Shown here in pieces: positions 42,604-51,327 of a DNA stretch of 64,000 nucleotides. The DNA is from Burkholderia sp. OK233. Its GTDB lineage: Bacteria > Pseudomonadota > Gammaproteobacteria > Burkholderiales > Burkholderiaceae. The notes under the pieces were generated by a model that saw only the letters and a list, made by a program, of their open reading frames with translations, was not told the origin of the DNA and did no database searches. Numbering within the stretch: position 1 is the first letter of the stretch; each line of letters starts with the position of its first letter. The position numbers and the translations under genes are program-made. The stretch spans positions 1-64,000 of the forward strand of contig NZ_OCSR01000002.1 of NCBI RefSeq assembly GCF_900230185.1, in the 5' to 3' direction.

Positions 42604-44280
42604 TCAGGTGGGCACGAGCTTCAGGCGCTGCACCTTGCCCGACGGGCCACGGGGCAGTTCCGCGACGAAGCGAAACTCCTTCGGTGTCTTGTAGCGGCCC
42701 AATTCGCGCAGACAGTGCGCATGCAGATCCGCGATGTCGAGCGCGCCTGGCCCCTCTGAAATGCGAGGCACGATGAAGGCGACGATCTCCTGGCCGTAAG
42801 CGGCATCCGGCACGCCCACCACCGCTGCGTCCAGCACGCCGGGGTGTTTGAGCAACGCTTCATCGATCTCGCGCGGGGCGATGTTTTCTCCGCCCTTGAT
42901 GATCAATTCCTTCGCTCGGCCGTTGATGTAGAAGTAACCGTCGCTGTCGCGATAGCCTAGGTCGCCGGTACGCAGCCAGCCGTCGGCGGTAAAGGCCGCA
43001 CGCGTTTCACCCGCGCGCTTGTAATAGCCGCGCATGACCTGTTCGCCACGCAACACCAGTTCGCCGCACTCGTTGGGCGCGCATTCGCGGCCGTCACGGT
43101 CGATCACTTTCGCTTCACCGCCTGACGGCAGGCCGATACTGCCGATTCTTCGACTCGCCGGATCGTATGGATTGCTGAACATAGGTGCGGCAGTTTCAGT
43201 CATGCCCATCGTTTCGATAATGCCGACCCCGAAGCGCGCCTCGAACGCCCGGTGATGATCGACGGGCAGCGCCGCTGACGCACTGCGGCAAAATCTCAGC
43301 GCGGACAGATCGACCGTGCACGGTTCGTCGTTATTGAGCAGATAGGCGACGATCGTCGGCACCACGTTGATCCATGTGCAACCGTGGCGCGCGACATCGC
43401 GCCAGTAGGTTCGCGCGGAAAACCGCGGTGTCATGACCACCGATCCGCCGTGAAAAAGCGGCGCAAGCAGCGTCACGACGAGACCATTGATGTGATAAAG
43501 CGGCAATGCCGCGAAGACCCGATCGCCGGTGCCGAGCCGGTGTTCGTGCGAGATGTTGCGCGCATTGGCCAGCAGGTTTCGCTGGTCCAGCAAGACGCCC
43601 TTTGGCGCGCCCGTGGTGCCGGACGTGTACATCAGAAGCGCTACGTCGCTCGCATCCTGTTCGCCGCTTGAGAGCGTTCCGGTATCCCAGGTTCCTGTAT
43701 GGTTCGCGTGTTCCTCGTATGTCACACGTGACACGCGTTGGGCCGGTTTTGTGTGCACATCCACAGATACCGCCGTTTCCGCCAGCATGGGTTCGACGGC
43801 GATCGGCACCGGTGCAATAGCGGCATCGGGCGCTGTCTGCAACAACGCGATGTCGCGGGTCAATCCCTGTTCGCGCAACTCCGCGATCGCGCCCGACATT
43901 GCCGCGTGCGTATCGCCGGAAACGAAGATCATGCGCGTGTCCGAATGCTCCACGATGTAGCGCAACTGCGACGGCTGGCACAACAGATTGAGCGGATTGG
44001 CGACGAGCCCGCTGTACATCGCCGCGAGCAGCAACCTTGCCGTATGGATGCCGTTGCCCATGAAGACCGACACGACATCGCCGGGCTGCAAGCCTGCTTC
44101 GTGAAAAACCGTCTCGAGCGCGCGGCAGTCGTCGCGCAGTTCCGCGAAGGTCAGCACCTCGGGACGCAGCACGACGCCGCCGTCTTCAGCACATTCGGGA
44201 GCCGCCAGCAGGAACGGCTTGTCGGAATACTGCGCGGCACGCGCGTCGATCAGCGCACGGATCGTATGAGGCGTCGTCAT
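42604..44280 (-). CDS. sauT: AMP-forming acyl-CoA synthetase, predicted sulfoacetate-CoA ligase SauT
   Basis: 558-residue adenylate-forming ligase, predicted to activate sulfoacetate to sulfoacetyl-CoA with ATP and CoA. The P-loop is MYTSGTTGAPKGVL (residues ~219-232), followed by IETMGMTETAAP near residue 335, GWLRTGDLGYRDSDGYFY near residue 438 and the C-terminal catalytic Lys in GPSGKVQR. The start ATG overlaps the sauS stop (44277-44280), so ligase and dehydrogenase are coupled. This order, dehydrogenase, ligase, permease with a divergent IclR gene, is that of sauRSTU in C. necator. Confidence 0.82.
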   Translation of the reverse strand: MTTPHTIRALIDARAAQYSDKPFLLAAPECAEDGGVVLRPEVLTFAELRDDCRALETVFHEAGLQPGDVVSVFMGNGIHTARLLLAAMYSGLVANPLNLLCQPSQLRYIVEHSDTRMIFVSGDTHAAMSGAIAELREQGLTRDIALLQTAPDAAIAPVPIAVEPMLAETAVSVDVHTKPAQRVSRVTYEEHANHTGTWDTGTLSSGEQDASDVALLMYTSGTTGAPKGVLLDQRNLLANARNISHEHRLGTGDRVFAALPLYHINGLVVTLLAPLFHGGSVVMTPRFSARTYWRDVARHGCTWINVVPTIVAYLLNNDEPCTVDLSALRFCRSASAALPVDHHRAFEARFGVGIIETMGMTETAAPMFSNPYDPASRRIGSIGLPSGGEAKVIDRDGRECAPNECGELVLRGEQVMRGYYKRAGETRAAFTADGWLRTGDLGYRDSDGYFYINGRAKELIIKGGENIAPREIDEALLKHPGVLDAAVVGVPDAAYGQEIVAFIVPRISEGPGALDIADLHAHCLRELGRYKTPKEFRFVAELPRGPSGKVQRLKLVPT

Positions 44281-45722
44281 TTGCCATACCTCACGAAGAA
44301 ATCCCCGAGTACGTCGTCCAGTTCGGGGACGCGCTCCTCGATCGGGTAGGCCACGCGCGTGATGTTCAGGTAATGATGAAAGTTGAGGTTGCTCGAGAAA
44401 TTGTTGCGGCCCCACGTTCCGCATCCCATCGACAGCGAGAATGGCAAGCCGTTATCGAAGTTGCCGCCAGTCGCAAGGCAATGCGCCTGATTCACGATCA
44501 CGCGCGCGACCGGCAGCGTTGAACCGAGCTGCTCAGCCTGCCCGGGGTCGGTGGAATGCAGGCCGACCGAGTGCCCGGCTCCCATGTAGGCGTAGATACC
44601 GCGCACGATGTCAGCGGCAGCGTCGAACGTCTCCGCGCGATAAACGGCCAGCACCGGCGCGAGCTTCTCGCCCGAGAAGGGGTAATCAACGCCGAAGCCG
44701 GTTTCCTCCACCATCAGGAAAGCTGGTTCATGTGCGGCAATGTCGTCGAGGCCCGCCGCCCGCGCAATCGCCGTGGCCGAGCGCGCGGTGCAGTGTGCCG
44801 ATAGCTTGCCGTTCGACCACAGGGCGGCCTGCAATTGCGCCTTTTGCGCGGCGTCGAGCATGACGCCGCCGCAGGCAGTCAGTTCGGCCAGCATGTCTGC
44901 GTACACCGCGTCTTCGATCACGACGCTGTTTTCGGATGAACAGCTCGTGGCGTTGTCGAACGTTTTCGAGCGCGCGATCTTGTGCGCTGCATCGTGCAAA
45001 TCGGCAGACGCCGTGACGATCGAAGCAACGTTCCCCGCGCCCACGCCGAACGCGGGCGTCCCGCTGGCGTAGGCCATCCGCACATTCGCCTGCGACCCGG
45101 TCGCCACGACCAGATCGCACTGCCGCATCAGTTCAGCGGTGGCCGCCTTGCTGATCGGCGCCGGCAACATCTGGACGAGGTCAGCCGCGAGCCCGACTTT
45201 GGCGAATTGCGCGTGAATGAATTCGATCAGCAGCGCGCACGACGAATAGCCCTTCGGAGAAGGCGCCACGATGACGGCATTGCCGCATTTGAGCGCGTTG
45301 ACGATCTTGTTGATCGGCGTGGCTGCCGGATTGGTGGACGGCGTGATCGCCGCCACCACGCCGACCGCCCGCGCGATCTCGACGATGCCGGTGGCGTCAT
45401 GACGCGCGATCACACCCGTGGTCTTCTGCCCGCGCAGATCGCGCAACAGCCCGAGCGTCTTGCGATAGTTCTTGCGGAACTTGTCGTCCGCGTTGCCGAG
45501 ACCGGTGTCGCGCACCGCCAGTTCGGCAAGCTGGCGGTTGCGGGCGGGCTCCATGATCGCCCATGCGGCGGCGTCGGCGGCGGCATCGAGCACGCCCTGC
45601 CCCGCGACCTCGAATCCGCGCTGTGCGGCACGCGCACGCGCAACCAGAGACGCGACGACGCGTTCGACTTCGCTCTGTGCGCCCGCGTGTGTAGCTTCCG
45701 CTTCTGTGGCCCTGACGTTCAT
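44277..45722 (-). CDS. sauS: Sulfoacetaldehyde dehydrogenase (CoA-acylating) SauS
   Basis: 481-residue CoA-acylating aldehyde dehydrogenase of the EutE/AdhE-N branch, predicted to reduce sulfoacetyl-CoA to sulfoacetaldehyde with NADPH. The active cysteine lies in FDNATSCSSENSVV near residue 256. The C-terminal block GGNFDNGLPFSLSMGCGTWG is highly characteristic of SauS and its close relatives. The start at 45722 has GGAGTG 8 nt upstream; the longer frame is spurious. It is divergent from the IclR gene sauR, and the first gene of the sau operon. Confidence 0.87.
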   Translation of the reverse strand: MNVRATEAEATHAGAQSEVERVVASLVARARAAQRGFEVAGQGVLDAAADAAAWAIMEPARNRQLAELAVRDTGLGNADDKFRKNYRKTLGLLRDLRGQKTTGVIARHDATGIVEIARAVGVVAAITPSTNPAATPINKIVNALKCGNAVIVAPSPKGYSSCALLIEFIHAQFAKVGLAADLVQMLPAPISKAATAELMRQCDLVVATGSQANVRMAYASGTPAFGVGAGNVASIVTASADLHDAAHKIARSKTFDNATSCSSENSVVIEDAVYADMLAELTACGGVMLDAAQKAQLQAALWSNGKLSAHCTARSATAIARAAGLDDIAAHEPAFLMVEETGFGVDYPFSGEKLAPVLAVYRAETFDAAADIVRGIYAYMGAGHSVGLHSTDPGQAEQLGSTLPVARVIVNQAHCLATGGNFDNGLPFSLSMGCGTWGRNNFSSNLNFHHYLNITRVAYPIEERVPELDDVLGDFFVRYGK

Positions 45723-45752
45723 ACGGTTCACTCCGGACTGAGAAAATTGGTG

Positions 45753-45868
45753 TTGGTACCAATCTAGTGAGCCGTACGTGCTTCGGAGTCCCGTTTTTTG
45801 AACTATCCCTTGCGCTGAGCGGGCCAGAATCGAAAAGTGCGATATTCGGGACTTTCCATAGTCCCGAA
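45753..45868. promoter_or_regulatory. sauS/sauR divergent control region (SauR operator candidates)
   Basis: Contains the palindrome TTGGTACCAA at 45753-45762, GTCCCGTTTTT at 45788-45798, and a long inverted repeat TTCGGGACT (45845-45853), 6-nt loop, AGTCCCGAA (45860-45868) with perfect 9-nt arms. An AAAAACGGGAC 11-mer, the reverse complement of 45788-45798, recurs before the next IclR gene (46719-46729). IclR proteins bind such sites. Confidence 0.55.
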
Positions 45869-45923
45869 AACTAAACAGACCGATGCACAATCCAACTTAT
45901 AACCAGGACATCGAGGAGACAGC

Positions 45924-46688
45924 GTGGCGACTTCGAATCAATCGAATGCGGCAGCCGTACGCGCATTTCGCGTACTCGAAACCTTGGCTGAGGCAAGTGG
46001 CCCGCTTTCCATGACGGATCTCGTCCATGCCCTCGAACTGCCCAAGCAGACCGTGCATCGCATTCTGGTGCAGTTGATGGATGCGTGGCTGGTCACACGC
46101 AGCGCCGGCGACCGGCTGTATGAGTGTTCGCCGCGCGTGCGTATGCTGGCGGTCAATGTGCTGATGCATGCCGGCCCGGCCGCTGCCCGCCATGTCCTGC
46201 TTGAGCAACTGGTGGCTAAAATCGGCGAGACCTGCAATCTGACGATGCTGGCCGGCAACGACGTGGTCTATGTAGACCGGGTGGAAACGGAGTGGCCGCT
46301 GCGCATGCACCTTCAACCGGGCTCGCATGTTCCGCTGCACTGTTCGGCAAGCGGCAAGCTGTTGCTCAGCTTTCTTCCCAAGGACAGGCGTGAACGGGTC
46401 ATCGAAACCTTGCCGCTGCGCGCCTATTCCGAGCGCACGATTACGGATCGCGGCGAGTTACGGAAGGAGTTGACCATCACGCGGCGGCGTCAGCTCGCGA
46501 TCAACAATCAGGAGCATTTGCAAGGGCTCATCGCGATCGCGGTGCCGGTCATGCTCGATCGAAATCGCGCCTGTGCGGCCATCGCCGTCCAGGCGCCGGT
46601 CGGGCGGGTCGTACTCGACGATCTGCTGGCCTTCCTGCCCGATCTGCGGTTGGCCGCAGAGGAAACCGCCAAGACATTCCGGCAGTAG
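45924..46688 (+). CDS. sauR: IclR-family regulator, predicted sulfoacetate regulator SauR
   Basis: 254-residue IclR protein. A winged helix (MTDLVHALELPKQTVHRILVQL, residues ~30-51) is followed by the effector-binding domain with KIGETCNLTMLAGNDVVYVDRVE (residues ~100-122). The start is GTG at 45924, with GAGGAGAC 7-8 nt upstream. It is divergent from sauSTU, matching SauR of Cupriavidus, and its ligand is likely sulfoacetate or sulfoacetyl-CoA. The intergenic inverted repeat 45845-45868 is a good operator candidate. Confidence 0.84.
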   Translation: MATSNQSNAAAVRAFRVLETLAEASGPLSMTDLVHALELPKQTVHRILVQLMDAWLVTRSAGDRLYECSPRVRMLAVNVLMHAGPAAARHVLLEQLVAKIGETCNLTMLAGNDVVYVDRVETEWPLRMHLQPGSHVPLHCSASGKLLLSFLPKDRRERVIETLPLRAYSERTITDRGELRKELTITRRRQLAINNQEHLQGLIAIAVPVMLDRNRACAAIAVQAPVGRVVLDDLLAFLPDLRLAAEETAKTFRQ

Positions 46689-46715
46689 CGTTGGAATGTC
46701 GCACCGCATCGCATT

Positions 46716-46729
46716 CCGAAAAACGGGAC
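46716..46729. promoter_or_regulatory. CCGAAAAACGGGAC motif upstream of second IclR gene
   Basis: It contains an 11-mer AAAAACGGGAC (46719-46729) that is present on the opposite strand in the sauR/sauS region (45788-45798). It lies 106 nt before the start of the second IclR gene and 28 nt after the sauR stop. It may let one IclR protein regulate both. Confidence 0.4.
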
Positions 46730-46834
46730 GATCTGCGCTTAAATTGCGCGATAAATCCGCCTCAGCCCTGCGAAAACCATGGCCGACAAAGGCACACGGT
46801 ACAATGACGCCGATCCATTTTCCGGAACGGCACC

Positions 46835-47587
46835 ATGACTAAAGCGGATACTCCTACCCTGCGCGCGTTCGCCCTGCTTGAACATCTCGTACGCGCCGAG
46901 GGTCCGGTGTCGCTCGCCGACATTGTCCAGGACGTCGACCTGCCGAAGGCTTCGCTGCATCGCATGCTGGCTTCGCTCGAGGCCGGTGGCCTTGTGATTC
47001 GCGAACCGGGTCAGAAGAACGCCTATGTGATCGGGCCGCGTCTCGCGCAACTCGGTCTTGGCGTCATGATGCATTCGGGTGCCCGCCGGCTGCGGCATGC
47101 GATCCTGTCGAATCTGGTTGCCGATCTCGGCGAGACCTGCAACCTCACAATGCTGCACGAAACCGAAGTGCTGTATCTCGACCGGCTCGAAGCGCCCTGG
47201 CCGTTGCGGCTCGATCTCAAGCCCGGCTCGCACGTGCCGGCGCATTGCAGCGCGAGCGGCAAGCTGCTGCTGGCCATGCTGCCGCGCGAACAACGCAGCG
47301 CGCTCGTCCGCACGCTGAAGCTCGAACGCTTTACGCCCAATACCATCACCGACCCCGAACTGCTCGAAGCGGAACTCGACCGCACCGCGCACAAGCGCAT
47401 CGCCATCGACAATGAGGAATTTGTTGCCGGTATCGCGTGTGTGGCCGCGCCGGTGATGGATGAGAACAACACCTGCATCGCGGCGATCGCCGTTCATGCG
47501 CCGGTCTCCCGGGCGCCACTGTCGCGTGCCCTCGAGTTCGTGCCGCGCCTGCAGGAAGCCGCTCAGCAGCTCGCTAAAACGTTCTAG
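46835..47587 (+). CDS. IclR-family regulator (second in tandem)
   Basis: 250-residue IclR protein with a winged helix (LADIVQDVDLPKASLHRMLASL) and effector domain (DLGETCNLTMLHETEVLYLDRLE near residue 102). Its overall arrangement parallels sauR but the residues differ, so it is an old paralogue. The tandem position suggests it belongs to the sulfonate system, but no adjacent target operon is obvious. It converges on tauR with an 8-nt gap. Confidence 0.84.
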   Translation: MTKADTPTLRAFALLEHLVRAEGPVSLADIVQDVDLPKASLHRMLASLEAGGLVIREPGQKNAYVIGPRLAQLGLGVMMHSGARRLRHAILSNLVADLGETCNLTMLHETEVLYLDRLEAPWPLRLDLKPGSHVPAHCSASGKLLLAMLPREQRSALVRTLKLERFTPNTITDPELLEAELDRTAHKRIAIDNEEFVAGIACVAAPVMDENNTCIAAIAVHAPVSRAPLSRALEFVPRLQEAAQQLAKTF

Positions 47588-47595
47588 CGCGTCGC

Positions 47596-49122
47596 CTATT
47601 CCTCGGGCTGCTGCGCGCGCACAAGCTCCGCGAGCAGGCGCACGCCCTCATCGATCTTTTCGAGCTTGATAGCCGAAAAGCCCATCCGGAAGCAGTGGTT
47701 CTGCTCCAGTCCCGTCATGAAGAAAACCCGGCCCAGCTCGATCAGGATGCCGTGTGCCTGCGCGTCCGCGGCAAGCTGTGTCGCATCGAGCCACGGCGGC
47801 CCTTCGACCCAGCACGAGGCGCCACCGCCGACCGGCAGGTAGCGCGCTTCGGGAAGGTGCGTGTCGAGCGCCGTCATCAGCGCCTGCGCGCGTTCCCGAT
47901 AGGCGTGAGCGAGCCGCCGCAGCAGCGCATCGTGGTGCCCCAGCGCCAGAAAGGTGGCAAAGGCACGTTGAATATAGGCTGCCGGGTGCCGCACCATCAG
48001 GCGCCGCAGCGCACGGAGTTCACGGACCAGTTCACGCGGCCCGACGATATAACCCAGCCGCAGCCCGGGTGCAAAAGTCTTCGACAGACTGCCGATATAG
48101 ATCACCCGGTCTGCCGTATCCAGGCTCTTCAATGCCGGGTGCGGTGTGCCTGAGAAGTTGTTTTCACTCTCGTAGTCGTCCTCGATCAATACGAAGTCAT
48201 GGGCCTGCGCCTGCTCCAGCAGTGCATGACGGCGCTCGATAGGCATGGTGGCCGTGGTCGGGCACTGGTGGCTTGGCGTCACGTAGACGTAATCGCATTG
48301 CGCGAGCAGATCGGCGTCCTCGACCGGGCGCACCCCGCCGCTATCGACAGGCAGCGGCTGCAGCCGCGCATTGCGGTTCTCGAAGATATTTCGGGCATCC
48401 GGATAGCCGGGGTTTTCGAAGCCGATCGTGGTCCGTTCGCTCGCGAGCAGATCCGCAATCAGATAGAGCGCCTGCTGGCAGCCGATCGTCACGACGATTT
48501 CGTCGGGCATCGCAAACACGCCGCGCCGCGGCAACACGCGCGTGCGGATCTGCTGGATCAGCGTATCGTCGTCGCGCTCGATCAAATCCGGCGCCCAGTT
48601 GCGGATCTCCATCACCGACAGCGCTTTCATGCAGCATTCGCGCCAGTCGTTGGTCGGAAACAGCGACTGGTCGAACTGTCCGTAGATAAAGGGGTATTCG
48701 TAGCTCAGCCAGTTGCCCGGCTTGACGATGTTGCGCTGCGAGGACGGCCGTCTTCTGACGCGCTGGTCCCAGTCCGGCCTTGCAAGCGCCTCATTGGCCG
48801 CCTGCTCGGGGACCGTCTGCAGCGGTGCAAATTCGTGCCGCCCCTCGAGGATGGCCGGGTTGACGAAATGCCCGCTGCGCTCGCGCGAGAGCAGATAGCC
48901 CTCCTCCACCAGTTGCTGGTAAGCAAGCACGACCGTGTTGCGGGCAACGCTTAACTGGTCGGCCAGCTCCCGGCTGGACGGCAACGCGTGATTCGGCAGC
49001 AGTTGACCGTCCAGAATCGCGGCCACCAGCATCTGGCGAATCTGACCCTGGAGGCTCATGTTCGACTCGGGTGAACGCTGGAACCGTTGGCTCCATAAGG
49101 CCACCGAGGTGCGACTTGCCAT
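47596..49122 (-). CDS. tauR: MocR/GntR-type PLP regulator, predicted TauR
   Basis: 508-residue regulator joining a GntR winged helix (QGQIRQMLVAAILDGQL at residues ~25-41; SSRELADQLSVARNTVVLAY near residue 48) to an aminotransferase fold that holds PLP. The PLP lysine is in IYIGSLSKTFAPGLRLGY near residue 323. TauR-type proteins sense taurine as an aldimine with PLP and activate tauABC. The start at 49122 has TCAGGAGA upstream. It is divergent from tauA across 298 nt that contain paired TauR-like boxes. Confidence 0.86.
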   Translation of the reverse strand: MASRTSVALWSQRFQRSPESNMSLQGQIRQMLVAAILDGQLLPNHALPSSRELADQLSVARNTVVLAYQQLVEEGYLLSRERSGHFVNPAILEGRHEFAPLQTVPEQAANEALARPDWDQRVRRRPSSQRNIVKPGNWLSYEYPFIYGQFDQSLFPTNDWRECCMKALSVMEIRNWAPDLIERDDDTLIQQIRTRVLPRRGVFAMPDEIVVTIGCQQALYLIADLLASERTTIGFENPGYPDARNIFENRNARLQPLPVDSGGVRPVEDADLLAQCDYVYVTPSHQCPTTATMPIERRHALLEQAQAHDFVLIEDDYESENNFSGTPHPALKSLDTADRVIYIGSLSKTFAPGLRLGYIVGPRELVRELRALRRLMVRHPAAYIQRAFATFLALGHHDALLRRLAHAYRERAQALMTALDTHLPEARYLPVGGGASCWVEGPPWLDATQLAADAQAHGILIELGRVFFMTGLEQNHCFRMGFSAIKLEKIDEGVRLLAELVRAQQPEE

Positions 49123-49262
49123 GCTTTCTCCTGATTTTTGTAGGCGGAGCCCGCCCGCACGAAGGCGGACACCGGCATTGTGGACGCGCAAAAAAGCGGG
49201 AGCCAGCCACCCGGGGCGGCTGCCGGCGAGACCGGTGCAACGGCCCACGCTGGTGCACGGGT

Positions 49263-49295
49263 GTGGACTCAACGATCAGCCACGTCTGGCCCTAA
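49263..49295. promoter_or_regulatory. TauR box pair upstream of tauA
   Basis: GTGGACTCAA at 49263-49272 and CTGGCCCTAA at 49286-49295 stand as direct repeats with starts 23 nt apart. They resemble the CTGGAC-Y-TAA boxes known for TauR of Rhodobacter. An equivalent pair with the same 23-nt phase lies before the aldehyde dehydrogenase (52320-52352). Confidence 0.6.
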
Positions 49296-49420
49296 CCCGC
49301 AACATTTTTTACTGACGATACTCGCATCACCCCATTGCCGGCGATTGGGACAAGCCCCCGTCGGCGAAGGTTGGATTCACGTGTACTCGCGTGCCTGCAC
49401 GGCCATTCTGGAGACCTACG

Positions 49421-50479
49421 ATGAAAAGCGATAACCCCCAAAAGCTGTCCCGCCGGTTCGGCCATCTGACGCGCCGCATGACGGTAGCGGCATTCGCTGC
49501 GCTCGCCTGCGTGGTGGCGCCAGCAAGCCATGCGCAGGACAAGGAGGTCACGATAGCCTATCAACAGATCGTCGACCCATGGGTCGTCGCGATCGCGAGC
49601 GGCTCCATCGAGAAAGACACGGGCTACAAGATCAACTGGCGCCAGTTCGAATCCGGCGCGAAGGTCGCGACCGCCATGGCGTCGGGCGACGTGAAGGTCG
49701 GCGTGATCGGCTCGAGCCCGCTCGCGGCAGCGGTCAGCCAGGGCCTCGACCTGCAGCTCTTCTGGATTCTGGACAACATCAACCAGGCCGAAGCGATGGT
49801 CGTACGCAATGGCTCCGGCATCACCAAACCGTCCGATCTGAAGGGCAAGACGATCGGCGTGCCGTTCGTATCGACGACGCACTATCACACCATGTTCGCG
49901 CTGCAGCATTGGGGCATCAATCCATCTGACGTGAAGATCCTCAACATGCAGCCGAACCAGCTGGTCGCGGCGTGGGAGCGCGGCGATATCGACGCCGCCT
50001 ACGTGTGGGACCCAGCGTTGGCGCAATTGAAGAAGAACGGCAAGGTCCTGATTACGTCCGGCGATCTGTCGAAGCTCGGCAAACCGACCTTCGACGGCAT
50101 TGCTGTCGACCGCCAATGGGGTGAAGCGCATAAGGACTTCATGGCAAAACTCGTGAAAGCCATTGCCGATGCCGACGACCAGTACCGCAAGAATACGGCG
50201 CAATGGAACGCCACCTCGCCGCAGGCTGCCGCCATCGCGAAGATGATCGGCGGCTCGCCGGCCGACGTGCCTGAATCGCTCTCGCTCTATGCCTTCCCGA
50301 CGATTCAGGAACAGGCCTCCTCACAGTGGCTGGGCGGTGGCAGTGCCGGCCGCGCGACCTTCGCGCTGAAGGACACGGCCAACTTCCTGAAGGATCAGAA
50401 ACAGATCAGCGCCGTGTTGCCGGATTACTCGAAGTTCGTGACTCCGGCTTATGCCGAAGCGGCAATGAAACTCAAATGA
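49421..50479 (+). CDS. tauA: Taurine-type ABC transporter binding protein TauA
   Basis: 352-residue periplasmic binding protein of the SsuA/TauA family. The signal peptide ends near residue 39 (SHAQD). The mature part has the TauA hallmarks ASGDVKVGVIGSSPLAAAVS and PFVSTTHYHTMFALQHWGIN, and WERGDIDAAYVWDPAL, which line the sulfonate site in the E. coli homologue. The start at 49421 (MKSDNPQ) is supported by TGGAGA about 8 nt upstream. First gene of tauABC; 32 nt to tauB. Confidence 0.88.
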   Translation: MKSDNPQKLSRRFGHLTRRMTVAAFAALACVVAPASHAQDKEVTIAYQQIVDPWVVAIASGSIEKDTGYKINWRQFESGAKVATAMASGDVKVGVIGSSPLAAAVSQGLDLQLFWILDNINQAEAMVVRNGSGITKPSDLKGKTIGVPFVSTTHYHTMFALQHWGINPSDVKILNMQPNQLVAAWERGDIDAAYVWDPALAQLKKNGKVLITSGDLSKLGKPTFDGIAVDRQWGEAHKDFMAKLVKAIADADDQYRKNTAQWNATSPQAAAIAKMIGGSPADVPESLSLYAFPTIQEQASSQWLGGGSAGRATFALKDTANFLKDQKQISAVLPDYSKFVTPAYAEAAMKLK

Positions 50480-50511
50480 CGTAGGCCGGTTCCGTCGAAT
50501 CAGGAGGCAAC

Positions 50512-51327
50512 ATGGAAAGCATGAGAGTCAAGAATGTGAGCGTGGTCTTTCCGGGGCGCAAGGCCGGCCAGACGGTGCATGCGCTCGACAACATCAATCT
50601 GACGATCAACTCGGGCGACTTCGTCGTCGCGCTCGGTGCATCGGGTTGCGGCAAGACCACCTTGCTCTCGCTAATGGCGGGCTTCATCGCGCCGACGAGC
50701 GGCGAGTTGCTGCTCGGCGGTTCGCCTATCGCCGGACCGGGCGCCGACCGTGGCGTCGTGTTCCAGAAGCACGCCCTGTTGCCCTGGCTCAACGTGATCG
50801 ACAACGCCGAGTTCGGCCTGAAGCTTCAGGGCGTGCCGAAAGCGCAGCGGCGCGACATCGCCGCGCGCAATCTGGCGCTGGTCGGCTTGCAGGACTTTCA
50901 CAAGCACATGATCTATCAGCTGTCCGGCGGGATGCAGCAGCGTGTGGGCATTGCCCGCGCGCTGACCTGCGACCCCGCCATGCTGCTGATGGACGAGCCG
51001 ATGGCCGCGCTCGATGCGCTGACCCGCGAAACCATTCAGGAACTGCTGCTCGACGTCTGGACGAAAACCAGCAAGATGTTCTTCTTCATCACGCACAGCG
51101 TCGAGGAAGCGCTCTTTCTGGCCAGCCACCTGATCGTGATGTCGCCGCGTCCTGGGCGCATCACGCACACCTATGAGCTGGATTTCAATCGACGCTTTCT
51201 GGAAACACGCGACGCGCGTGCCATCAAGTCGAGCCCGGATTTCATCGAAATGCGCGAGCGTGTGCTCAGCATCATTTACGGCGACGAGAAAATGCACGCC
51301 GCCGAAGCCGAGGTGACACATGTTTAG
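50512..51327 (+). CDS. tauB: Taurine-type ABC transporter ATPase TauB
   Basis: 271-residue ATPase of the nitrate/sulfonate/taurine class. Walker A is GASGCGKTTLLSLMAGF (residues ~43-59), the signature LSGGMQQRVGIARAL, Walker B MLLMDEPMAALD and the H-loop ITHSVEEALFL. AGGAGG precedes the start by about 6 nt. The 3' end overlaps tauC by 8 nt. Confidence 0.9.
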   Translation: MESMRVKNVSVVFPGRKAGQTVHALDNINLTINSGDFVVALGASGCGKTTLLSLMAGFIAPTSGELLLGGSPIAGPGADRGVVFQKHALLPWLNVIDNAEFGLKLQGVPKAQRRDIAARNLALVGLQDFHKHMIYQLSGGMQQRVGIARALTCDPAMLLMDEPMAALDALTRETIQELLLDVWTKTSKMFFFITHSVEEALFLASHLIVMSPRPGRITHTYELDFNRRFLETRDARAIKSSPDFIEMRERVLSIIYGDEKMHAAEAEVTHV

